Shown here: in pieces, positions 9,163 through 19,369 of the stretch
How positions within the stretch are numbered: position 1 is the stretch's first letter
Layout: the number at the start of each line of letters is the position of its first letter
Assembly (NCBI GenBank): GCA_013368445.1
Contig: JAACJO010000002.1
Location: forward strand, 2,418,001-2,482,000
Source of the DNA: Leucocoprinus leucothites
Taxonomy: Eukaryota; Basidiomycota; Agaricomycetes; Agaricales; Agaricaceae
DNA: 64,000 bases
Reading direction: 5' to 3'
Notes under the pieces: generated by a model
Seen by the model: only the letters and a program-made list of their open reading frames with translations
Told to the model about the DNA's origin: nothing
Databases searched by the model: none
Program-made: the position numbers and the translations under genes

Positions 9163-12142
9163 TCAAGCCCTAGGCAACAATAAATCCACATCCTTCGCAC
9201 ACTCACTCGGATCTCTGAACACCCTCAACCTAATACTACTCGGCATCTGCGTTCGTGCTCTATTCACCCGCATCTGTAAATCATTCCTCTTCCTCTCACT
9301 AACGCTCTCCGACAATCTGCCTCCACCAACCAAACTACTACTACTACTTCCACTACTCGCGCCTTCTGCTATATATCCACCACTCATCCCACCAGAGCCG
9401 AAACCAAGAGATCCGTGCCTTCCATTGTTGCTGCTTGGCCCTGGAGGGGGGATGTATCGGGGACTAGACTCTGGTTTGTAGTATACTGCAGGCGACGCCG
9501 GAGGCAGAGTGTCTGCATGTGAGGGTGGCGCTAGTTTTATCAATTTGGATCTAGAACTCAAAGATGCATGCCGTTGAGGATGTGGCCTGTTTGGTTGCGA
9601 TGAACTGAACGAATTCGTTTCGGACCTCCTTGAGCCAGTTGCGCTATTTGAATAGGAGGCCGGTACGGAAGTAGGGACACTAGGAGGAGAGACGGGGGCA
9701 GGTGGTGTTGTGATATATCCGGAAGCGGGTGTCAAGGTCACGGGGGAAGACGTCAATGAAGTGGAAGACGCAGAGGAAAGAGAGGAGGCAGTAGACGGTG
9801 AGGAGGATATCGCGGCATGAGGTGTTTGGGGTGAGAACGTGAAGGTAGGAAGATGCTGCGGCTTGGGTGTGTCAATTGACTCGTCCCCCGAGGGTTCCTC
9901 TCGCAGTAACCCGTCCGGGGATCTCCCTGATACACTCGCTCGCATAGAGGCGAATGTATCTGAAAATGCGCGCTTCGCCTTTCCAGGTCGTGATAGTACC
10001 GGCTCACCTCTGCTGGCCGTTAATATTGGACTTGATGCAGTAGCCAAAACATCAGTATTTCCAGCTGAACCCGTTTGATAAGGAGTATTGGCGCCGATCC
10101 CATTCCAGCCTGTCGGATCATCTATTGGCTCGTAAAGTGCTTCTTCACTGTCGCGAATGAAAACTGCGAGTATCTGTTCTGGCCTCTCTTTTGCAAGGCT
10201 GGATGAATCGTATGGTCAGACCACAGAGAATCCGGTGGTCAAGAGAATGGGTCTCACTCAGCGTACAGCTCCAAGTCCTGCTCCCCGGAATCACCGATCA
10301 AAATGAATCTTGAAGAAGGCAACGAATTCAGAATATCAACCACTCCCGCTCGTTTACGCGCAGCTGGCGTTGAAAGGAGGCCACTAAAAAGGGACCTGCC
10401 CGCGTATGATTTAAGCTTGATTGAGCCTATGAAAATGATTGTCAAGCTGACGTGAGTAGAAATTTGCGATGGAATTGATTTATATTAACGGACCAGGTGG
10501 GAGCTTTGAGATTTCGAAAAACTCATGAAGGAGAGAGAGATATTCGTATGGCCCGTTACTCTACGCGGTTGTTAGCAAGTCCAGTTAGGGATCATTCATA
10601 AAGAGAATGCTCACAACATAGTGAAATCGGACCCCCTTCTGCCACATGCTGGTATACCAATCTCCCATACCAGGAATTACCCCATCCTTCAACTCCTTTG
10701 CAAACACATTATGAAATACTATCCTCGCTCCCTCTGTCACTCCTGAATGCTTTACAGTATCATCAATGTCAGAAATGACGCGTATAGGAGAATTTGTGAT
10801 AGGAATGGTAGTGCGGGTGCGCGTTCTCGTCGGTGTCAAGAGGCGGGAAAGCGAGGGAAGTGAGGGAAATGGATGTGACGAGGTGAGATTGGGAATAGCT
10901 GTGACGATATTATGCAAGTGCGGATGATGGTGATGATGTGAATGCGAATGAGAATGTGCATGGAGGTGTGAAGTGCTAGCTTGCGGCTGGGACGGGGGTG
11001 CTGGGAAAGTTGATGGAACTACTTGCGGTGAAGAAGCTAGGGTAGGCGTAGAGGTAGAAGAGGTTTCTCTCAACGAATTGGGTGGTGGGGGAAGGAGCTC
11101 AGCCACTACCACCAAGTCATGCTCCTCAAACATTTCGCAATAGGCAATGTGGACGCCACCTGGGTGCTGACATAGGTCTTCCCAATCGATACAGAGCTTC
11201 GCGTTGAAGCTTCCGTCGACACCTGTTTCAACATCCTGTGAGGCGAGAGGCTGGTTTTCAAACGCGTCTGGATCGTTTGTGGGGTGATTAGTCGATGGAT
11301 TGCGTGGCGAAGCGAAGAGGTGTAGTCGAACAGTTCGCGAAGGGAGTGTTGAGGACCAGAAAAGTTGTAGTCGAGACTCGAGATTATAATGTAGTTTTTG
11401 GAGAACGTCAGAAGGGGTATCAAGTTGTTTGGGAGGAAGTGTTGGTGAGGAGAATGAAGATTGTTGAGAAGTCGTGGGGGAGGTGTCAGATTCGGATTCA
11501 TTCTCAGATCCCGAATCGTCATACCCCAGAGCCTGGAACTGCTGATCGAGGACTCGAAATTCTTCCGATACCTGTGGAATGTTAACCTGACTGAGCGACT
11601 CCCCTGTTGGGGTGCTATCAGGAGGCAACTGATGATCTATAATTCTAGGTAGTGCAGCAAAACCTATAATCCATTGTCAGCCTAAGAGAAGCCTCGACAG
11701 ATGAATAAGAAAACGCACTTTTAGCGAGACGCAAGAATGCACGCTGGGACCGGGTAGCCTGTTCTTTCGAGCGACGGCTGACTGCATATCCAGATACAAA
11801 TACGTCAATCTTGAACGGAACTGGCTGGCCGGAATTGTCTGCGGCCAAGCCTTCATTCACAGCATATCTCCGGGCAGCCCAGCCAGGGAACAGGGTCAAA
11901 ACTTCATTAGCTGAGCTTCCTGGTTGGTTTTTCCCCCGTATCTTCTGCGTCGCCCAGGTACGCCAGGATTGTCTCCGCTCCTCAGTCGCGCCCACAGCAT
12001 TCGCCGCACGGGATAGCGATCCGACAACATTGGTCGAGGAAACTGAATGATTTATTAGACCTTTGAGAGAAGAAAGTCTGGATGAGGTGGAAGCCATGTG
12101 CCGCCAGGATGAAGAGGATGGAGTCATGTCAACAGTGGACAT
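9163..12142 (-). CDS. APP1: APP1-family phosphatidate phosphatase
   Basis: Mg-dependent phosphatidate phosphatase of the DUF2183/APP1 family; in yeast it acts at cortical actin patches and links lipid turnover to endocytosis. Exons 12142-11719, 11663-10615, 10560-10494, 10426-10258 and 10198-9163 join in phase to 914 residues. The catalytic HAD-like motif SDIDDTVKHSG is at about 440, followed by IVFHNVF, GMGDWY, RFHYVSNGP and FILIGDSGEQD, and each falls on the expected side of an intron. A histidine-rich insert (around 10920-10950) precedes the catalytic domain. A long Ser/Pro/Thr-rich tail follows IRDSEE. The start is the first ATG in the open frame; the ATG of the plus-strand gene at 12259 is 116 bp away. 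The last exon overlaps the end of duplication copy B. Confidence 0.9.
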
Positions 12143-12258
12143 GGTCCAGAGGGTGGCGAGCAATTGCACAGCTCTCCATCTTGTTGGAGAGAGAATAAAT
12201 CATTTATTTTTGGCGCTCGCACAGTCACAGTCACGCAGTTCTGACAAGCAATCTCATC

Positions 12259-12661
12259 ATGTCTAAAACTAGACTCTTGCCACATTCTTTCCGCACGACT
12301 TCTTCTCTTATTCTTGCGGCTCAGTCGGTACATGATACAACACATTCCGAAATAGACGCGTTGGTTTCTTTAGCTAGGCCTACTAAGCCCAGAACCCCTG
12401 ATTTTACAATTTCTTGTGATTATAGCTTCAAGGTTCGTCGTCAAGATATACAAAGGTGAATTCATGCAGCAGATCCCATCCTCCTAGTATAGGTGAAGAT
12501 CCTGGATAGGTACAGTGACTTTACGCCCAACATGAGCTTCTATGCACGGTTTCAGCGTGCCAGGCTATTCTACGCTGGAAGCGCTTCGGTAGGAAAGCTC
12601 GCCTCCAGTTGACGTCAGTTCTTGACATATCGGGCAGCTCATCGTGGCAATCGCGTTCTGA
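12259..12661 (+). CDS. Putative small protein, about 97 aa, function unknown
   Basis: Exons 12259-12432, 12493-12588 and 12638-12661 join with clean GT-AG borders, all in phase 0, and introns of 60 and 49 nt like those of neighbouring genes. The predicted product contains LLPHSFRTTSSLILAAQ near the start and YSDFTPNMSFYARFQRARLFYAG in the second exon, which reads like real protein, but I do not recognise the family. The true 3' end could lie further on. It is transcribed away from APP1 from a shared 116-bp interval. Confidence 0.4.
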
Positions 12662-13787
12662 AATGAGCACAAGGCGCTAGAACGGGCGCTAGATATGAAT
12701 CAGGTCACAGACTACTCACTGCCTTCACTCATTTCACTTGATGTTCTCTTCTTCCGCATTGCAGTTGGTGTACTACCTGCATACAAGCCTCTTATTTTCC
12801 TGGTCGCGGAAATCATAAGGCTCTGCGGGGAGATTCTATGTTTTATCTGGACCAAATCTCGGTTTTAACCGCTGACTTCCCCATGGGACTCGCAGGAGTA
12901 ATACAAACTTTAGGCGCCTGAGCCAGCATCACACTGCACAAATGGCGAGATATTATTACTTCTTTCTAGGCATAGCATGGAACTCTTCTGAGGCCCCTCG
13001 GCCACCAACTTCAGAAAATTTAGGGTAGTAAGTTATCGGTGGCAGTTTCTCCCGTCCTTAATCACGATGCCCCGTCTGTACCTTTGGGTGAAGAAATTTC
13101 CTGGGGTAGTAAACGTCGTGGAAGCAGCGCTCCTCTTCTCGATCAACAGGCCGTGCAGAACGGCTGTCTGTTTCTTCCATTCACCGCCGATTGTCTCTTA
13201 ATAACAACCACTCTTGACAATATCCCTTCCCATCAAATGTTTGTCGATCAGAAGTTCCGGGGAAATGCTGCTCAACCTTCCATAGGAACTCGTGGATATA
13301 GCCGGTCATGCTGCATGCCTAAGCATTGGTCGATGAATTCCGAAGGATGTCAGAAGCTCATGTAAACTTGTTTCCACTGTGGCGTCTGATATAACTCAAC
13401 CTGGACCGTATGAATAGCCGTGGCCTCTCCTACCACATGCACCGGGTTATTCCCGCAGCTCATTTTGTGGAAACCGGGCTTTTTCTAGTACCGTTGCCGT
13501 ATTAGCCGCTTAATATTTGCCACTAAACCATAGGTAATTCTAGCGCGTGAGTTGAGAATCGGTGAGAGCAAAGACCTGATATTAACACTACTAGAATTTC
13601 CGGAAATTGTCGGTACGAATAAAATGACATGTATTGTACAGATTCCGGGGGCTTTATTAATCATTGACCATATTGTGTATTGCTTTTAGAGATTCAGCAG
13701 CGGAGAACGAGACTATGTACGCATATTTATCTTGATTTGTATCTCAACTTCAAATGTCTGTGTCACGCGTCTATCACGTTTCCCTTC
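12662..13787. other. Intergenic region without a recognised gene
   Basis: About 1.1 kb between the small gene and the Tpt1-like gene. Reading frames of 50-108 codons exist (for example plus strand 13039-13365), but I see no family motif or splice pattern supporting them. Confidence 0.4.
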
Positions 13788-15137
13788 ATGAACGCCATCA
13801 AATTCCTCCCAAAACCTTCTACAAGTCCCTCCAATTTTACGAGAACTCTTAACATATACAAGAAAACATTTCGAGACCCGTCACAAGAGTTTCGCCCCAA
13901 AACCCTCGGATGGGAAGAGCGTCCAATACGGGTTGCGAATACGGTTACCTGGCTCCTGGAACACGCTAAGAACCAAGGATTAAGAGCTAGGAAGGATGGT
14001 TATGTGCGCGTGCAGGATCTGGTGGGTATCGTATATATATATATTTTCTGTGCGAGACTCACACCTTCTCTAGTTACAGCACCCGAGACTCCTGAATATA
14101 GACTTCCCGACCATCGAAAAGACAGTCAATGACTGGCGTACACATCAGCTCAAACTCATCTATGCACCTCAGAATACTTTCCATTGGACGGATAATGAGC
14201 CTCAACTCTGTTGCTGGTGGATAGGCCTACAGAAGATCAGAACACATGAACACCATGTGCGCCGCTTTACTCTCCTTGTTGTTTATAGCTCAAGGTTCCA
14301 TAGGTTGACTGCCGCGTTGCTGACCCCAATGAAACTGCTGGCTTGGTGTACCAGACCTCTTCGACAGAATGGCGAAAAATACGTAGGTGATTCTGTCTTA
14401 TGTTCGCAATTTATCTAAATATTCCCCAGGAGAAAGAGGGATTCCTCGAGGCAATGAATCTCAAATCACTTTCCATAACGATATCACGATACCCTTTCAC
14501 TGTAGGCCTTCCCTCTCTTCTATTTTGATTCTTTCATTCTGAGATACTTCTCATAGACCAAGGCGACAATACTTTCATTCGTTTGAACTCGAATAAACTC
14601 CACTCAAACATCCCGCTTTACACTACTCGGGCCACTCATCGAAGGCGTGGAAATAAGATCGTAGAAACCTTTTCCACACCAGCTCCAACTGTACCGCCAA
14701 CCATGTTTGAAGCAGCTATGCGTATAGCTGTTGAGCGCTTCCCTCTAATACTGCGACCAGAAGGCGGAAAGGGTCGAAGGAAGCCGAGACAGCAGGAGAA
14801 GACGGCAGACAAACCCCGTATCATGGAAAGCGGAATAGATGCTTTGCGGAAGTACGGGTTCGCTCATGTGGTGCAAAGTTCCGGGTTGGAGGCTAGTCTG
14901 CGAGAGCAGCAGAAAGAGGATAGCACGGAGTTGACGGAGAAGGCTACTCTGCACCGCAAGAGTACGAAGGATGGACCCATTGACGTACACAAAGGCTCAA
15001 TAACCGCTCGGTCAATACCCTCTCCTCCGGACCAGGATTTCCCGAAGCAGTCTACAAAAGATCCACCCTCGCCCTCGTCTGCCCTTCCAACCGTACCTCC
15101 TCACCCTGTGACTCACACGCCCACTTCCCCCTCCTAG
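13788..15137 (+). CDS. Divergent Tpt1/KptA-like protein lacking canonical catalytic motifs
   Basis: Member or relic of the RNA 2'-phosphotransferase fold, which in the canonical enzyme removes the splice-junction 2'-phosphate from tRNA using NAD+. Exons 13788-14021, 14080-14256, 14304-14382, 14430-14501 and 14557-15137 join in phase to 380 residues. Family order is kept: VTWLLEHAKNQGLRARKDGYV (around 53-73), a WWI segment, TEWRKIRERGIPRG (the usual WxxIxxxGLxxM region), ITFHND, then IRLNSNKL and IPLYTT. The LRH arginine is Glu58 (LEH) and the NQGHS motif is replaced by QKIRTHEHH. The C-terminal 150 residues are basic and Pro/Ser-rich. Transferase activity is therefore doubtful; an NAD- or RNA-binding role is possible. 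The canonical TPT1 is at 56455-57556. Confidence 0.62.
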
Positions 15138-15304
15138 AATTAACTGTCTCTGTTTTCCACGCCGAGCATGTGACGATGGTTGGATAACAATACCACTCCT
15201 CGAGAAATAAGGACAGTAGTACGACATTTGGTACATCTCATAATTTGGATGAACTGGAAGCAAGTTTCCTTGGCGATGCAACTACATACAACAAAAGGGA
15301 ATTA

Positions 15305-17048
15305 TCAATGAAGCCATGAGACCTCTTCACCATTTACCAGCAGATTGAGTTTCGGCATCAATCTTCTCAATCTTTGTTGTAAACCTTCATTGAAGTCCAA
15401 GCATCGTCCTCGCCTCCGCCCCTTACAGGTCTCATTCCCTGGTACACAAACGAAAAACATGAGAAGCATCCCATCCGATGCGCCATTGATGTGTTTCGGT
15501 CTCTCCTCTAACATATCAACCAGGTCATCAAGTTGATCCTCGACATCTCTTCCCTCTATCCGAAAATATGAAGTACCGATTGATAATACTCGTAACTTGG
15601 GGAGTAATATACTCCAGCTGCCATCGGGATTCGTGACTGAACGAAGTTCGGTTATAATGTCCGCAAGCCAGTTGTGCCGAAAGTGGAGCATGATGCTCAG
15701 ATGTTGAATTGGAATCTGTTGGGGGATGAGACTCAACAGAGAACCTCCTTGAACAACATGTTCGCATCTATGTCAAACCTCTTCAAACTCGTCGGGAGGC
15801 GGGAAATAAAAATTTGAAGAGGTTCTTTGTCAGGTCAAAAATTACCAAAGTCTCCGGCAGACATCCAGCCCATTATAACGAGCGTTGGGGCATAAAAACG
15901 CTGCAAGAGAGCAAGGTTCCAATTTCCGTATAGCGCTTGCCAGATAAAATCTCGCAAGGACCTGTGGGATGGATTTGGCATTGGACTATGGGTTTGATAG
16001 TCTGATCCAGGGATTTCTGGTGACATTCCAGGTCGTTCCCAATCAATCGGAATGTTGATGAAGTGTGCGGACACCAGATTAAGGCATCGGAAGAGAGTTG
16101 TAAAGCACGAGTCGATAGCATATGATTGAATACAAGGTCCGTGATAGCTGGGTTAAGCGGGAGGCGGATCTTGTTGAAAACCTTGTCGAGAACCAAGGTA
16201 CGGAGGCCAACGCAAGACTCCAAACACAAGTCTTCAATGCCATCATCCGGAGGCAATTGTTGGTATGACGTCTTTATCCTCAACCTCACCAACCGTGAGG
16301 ATAAGTGAGTGATGGCTGATATCCAAGTCGTTGACGGGCAGCAGAGGTTTAAGTTCTGGAATCTGTGCATGTTCTCAGCTATTGCCTCATCGACGGAGGG
16401 GTGCAGCAACAAGCCCTCGGGGTATGAGCTGCTAATTGTATTCCTGGACGGAACTTGCGAGAAGTCGAAGGAAATAACAAGGGGGAGCTGCTTCGATAAT
16501 CGCAGAACGAGTGAAAGGAGATCGGCTTCCTCGTTAATTGCTCCGGGAAGGGGTACCAAATGGACTTCACCCCACAACGACGGGGTAGATTGCACGACAC
16601 TGCGCCAGCGAACACAGACAGCACTCAGCTGGAGAGCAACGAATGGGGGCAAGAACTCAAATGCATCCGAGTCCGAGTCTGATTCATCCCCACTTTCATC
16701 TGAGTCCTCTTCTTCACTTTCCCCTTCGCCTTCTTCATCTCTCTCTTCTATATCCTCTTCGTCCTCTTCATCCTCTTCATCACCCTCTCCATCTGCGTTG
16801 TCCTCCACGGGCTCCCCTGAGCATATGTCTTGAAAGATGAGAGATAAAATCTCAGCAGGAAGGTTTCTTGTCACTGCTCGCAGCGAGTTGAGATGTTGGA
16901 GGAGCTCAGAGCGCTCAATATAAAGGTGGAGAGATTCAAGCCGTTGAGCCTCGGCAAGAATTGAGGCAAACGCGTCCTTTTCGACCAAATGAGAAGGGTT
17001 AGTCGATGAAGTGAGATCGACAGTATCAATTTCGGATGAATTAGACAT
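15305..17048 (-). pseudogene. F-box protein gene, broken
   Basis: F-box family gene with an N-terminal coiled region (AEAQRLESLHLYIERSELLQ), F-box (NLPAEILSLIFQDI), an acidic insert rich in Glu/Asp (about 16660-16800) and a WRSVVQSTPSLWGEVHL block. The frame is open from 17048 to about 16110. Homology-like reading then moves to another frame (MSAHFINIPIDWER onward), meets a TGA near 15839, and shifts again near 15750 before the C-terminal part ending at 15305 (LVNGEEVSWLH). No GT-AG intron explains these changes. An upstream open stretch to 17292 in another frame might be a lost exon. It could be a pseudogene or hold sequence errors; two shifts plus a stop favour decay. Confidence 0.7.
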
Positions 17049-17740
17049 GGGTTGATGAGAGACCTCAGAATCTTGAACCATAGTCTGCCAGTTGACCGGT
17101 AGATATCGCTGTCGCAGCACTAGTTGTCGTATCAGTTTCCATTGGGGTTAATGAGGCAGTTTGACATTTTACGTCAAAATCCGGAACGTTACCAAGAGCG
17201 CCAGATAAAACGCAATTTGTAGAAAGATTCAGCCCTTCGTTACATTCCGCAAGCTTGAGACTACAATTGCTCATTTTTGCACGCAGAGCCATCCAACTGA
17301 ATGTACCTATCTTCTACCAAGTATAGCCCGAGTCAAATGGTTGCGGTGCCGAGCACCTTTCTCTTGTTTCCTCTTACAGACTGATGCTACCTTGAGGCGG
17401 GCTTGGATGAAGGAGATTGTACTAGAATCATAGTCTGATATTGAGGAACCCAAGAAGGTCTAGAGAGAGGGTAAGTAGATATCAGACACTCACCTCTCGT
17501 GACATCGCACATGACGTCCCGCAACATGCTCACGATATGAGCCATCGGTCTGACAGGGAACCAATAAGTGCGCCTTGTACTTCCAGCAGCGTAGCTCCCT
17601 TCATGGCATAAAGAGAGTAAGTTCTATTTGATAGTAGGCGTATAGTTTTCACCTCATCCATCGCAACCACCCAGATAACAGCTCCGTTGCTTAGTCATCT
17701 CGGAATCGAAGACCCGAACAAAAGAATTATAACATCCCCA
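17049..17740. other. Divergent intergenic region between two F-box loci
   Basis: About 0.7 kb between the broken minus-strand F-box gene and the plus-strand F-box gene at 17741. It probably holds both promoters. No gene or repeat recognised apart from the possible lost exon of the broken gene. Confidence 0.4.
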
Positions 17741-19129
17741 ATGTCACTCACAAAACTCCCAACGGAAGTCCTCACCTCAATCTTTCAGTTTACCGCGCCA
17801 CCTCCCGTTCCTTTTCCGCTCGAAGACGATTTACCTCGACCAACCAGGCCATTCCTTTATCCGACGACATTGGGAGCCGTTGCATTACTGTGGCGAGAGG
17901 TAGTTTGGTCTACTCCATCTCTATGGACATCATTCTGTTGCCCGATGAGCATGTGGCAACGGGAGGATCGTGACTCGCCTAGTACTCTCTTACTTCTCCA
18001 TCTCCAAAACTCAAAGACCCTTCCTCTGCAACTTGCTTTCTCCTGGGATGAGATGCATGAGGATGAGATGACACTTTTCTCACCCATTGTAGACCCAATT
18101 TTAATCGCAAGCTTCCCTCGTATCAAAACGCTCACGCTGCAGCGTCCTTTAGCAAAGGCATGGTTCAACCATCTGGGCAACCTCTCAGGTGTTGTCCAGC
18201 TAACGATCGAATGGATCATACCTGACATAACCCCACTCGACTTGACCCAGTGTCACTCTCTTCATCATATAAACCTCAACGGATGGCTTTTTCACACCCA
18301 CAAACTTCCTAGATCACTCACAAGCCTCCATCTTAAAAGGATTCCAATTGATGCCTGCATCGAGCTGTTCCTCCAACACCCGTCGTCGTTGGTCGAGATT
18401 TCCTTGAGCAGCTCTATCAATCCGTTCTACTACAGACATGAATTTCTCCAGCTTCCTAGACCCCCTGTTGTGTTTGAACGCTTGGAAGTCCTGAGCTGGG
18501 AGATCGGAAGGGAGGACTGGGACGACTACTTTCTGAAGCATGCGCACACGCCCGCATTACGACGACTACGGGTCGTTAACCCACACATTATCCCTGTCTA
18601 TAGGCAGAGAGAGAGACATGAGGGGGAATGTTTATTTTTGAAACGTTTACCCTCCACGCTGTCGACCTTGGAATTGCATCGTGTAGAGGGGACCGATTGG
18701 CCGAGTTACTCTTCGCTTTTCGAATCGAATCTCATGGTGGAACATCTTGTACTTGTCAATTGTAACCTCGACGTTATAGTCGATTTGATCAACAGACTCA
18801 CCCCTCCCGAAAATGCAACCTCTGCATCATGGTTTTTACCTCGACTTAGGTCTATATCAATTGATGGCTACTTCAAATGCGGGGACATTGGGATAGTTGA
18901 ACCAACCGAAGCCGTACATAGATTCGAACATCCACATAGCGACTCCCTCGTTTCGATGCTTCAGAAACGTTTGACAAAGAATGATACCTTTCATATCGAG
19001 GTCAAAGGCATTACAGTGGACTGGACAGACGAGATGAAGGCAATGTTGCAGAGAATCGCTGGACAAGGAGTCTTGTTGGAGATTTTCGAAGGATCTAAAC
19101 CTGTTGAATGGCTCAAACGCACGCAGTGA
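17741..19129 (+). CDS. F-box/LRR-like protein, intronless, 462 aa
   Basis: Same family as the genes at 4524 and 7382. The F-box is at the start (SLTKLPTEVLTSIFQF, then TLGAVALLWREVVWSTPSLWTSF). Leucine-rich segments follow, among them SLTSLHLKRIPIDACIELFL and TLSTLELHRVEG, and the tail is LEIFEGSKPVEWLK. The start is the first ATG in frame (17741); the codons upstream are open but lack an ATG. Single uninterrupted frame. Confidence 0.83.
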   Translation: MSLTKLPTEVLTSIFQFTAPPPVPFPLEDDLPRPTRPFLYPTTLGAVALLWREVVWSTPSLWTSFCCPMSMWQREDRDSPSTLLLLHLQNSKTLPLQLAFSWDEMHEDEMTLFSPIVDPILIASFPRIKTLTLQRPLAKAWFNHLGNLSGVVQLTIEWIIPDITPLDLTQCHSLHHINLNGWLFHTHKLPRSLTSLHLKRIPIDACIELFLQHPSSLVEISLSSSINPFYYRHEFLQLPRPPVVFERLEVLSWEIGREDWDDYFLKHAHTPALRRLRVVNPHIIPVYRQRERHEGECLFLKRLPSTLSTLELHRVEGTDWPSYSSLFESNLMVEHLVLVNCNLDVIVDLINRLTPPENATSASWFLPRLRSISIDGYFKCGDIGIVEPTEAVHRFEHPHSDSLVSMLQKRLTKNDTFHIEVKGITVDWTDEMKAMLQRIAGQGVLLEIFEGSKPVEWLKRTQ

Positions 19130-19369
19130 ATGCTACATACTACTACGAGACTTTTGTCTTTTTGGCTCGGGTCGGCACTATTTGAAGTTGCTATCTTGAC
19201 TTAGAGTCTCTGGGCACAGAATAAATACCACGAATTTAATCCGAGGTAGGGTGGGCTGGCTGCCGATCACAAGGGGTAGACCACCTCTCCTGAGGCACGA
19301 TTGTGTGGGGGACACTTGCCGACAGTGTTCCAAGTTCAAGTGATTTCATGAATCTATAATAATCACAAA

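Larger units (their letters stand above)
6444..9295. repeat. Tandem segmental duplication, copy B
   Basis: Right copy of the duplication described at 3512-6443. It contains the F-box gene 7382-8788 and reaches into the last exon of the intact APP1 gene. Compared with copy A it has small indels, including about 150 extra or replaced bases around 7000-7150 upstream of the F-box 3' end. Bases 6540-7381 and 8789-9162 hold no other gene that I can see. Confidence 0.9.

Noticed and set aside
13039..13365. 108-codon open frame on the plus strand
   Set aside because: No ATG with good context linked to splice partners, and no protein family features.
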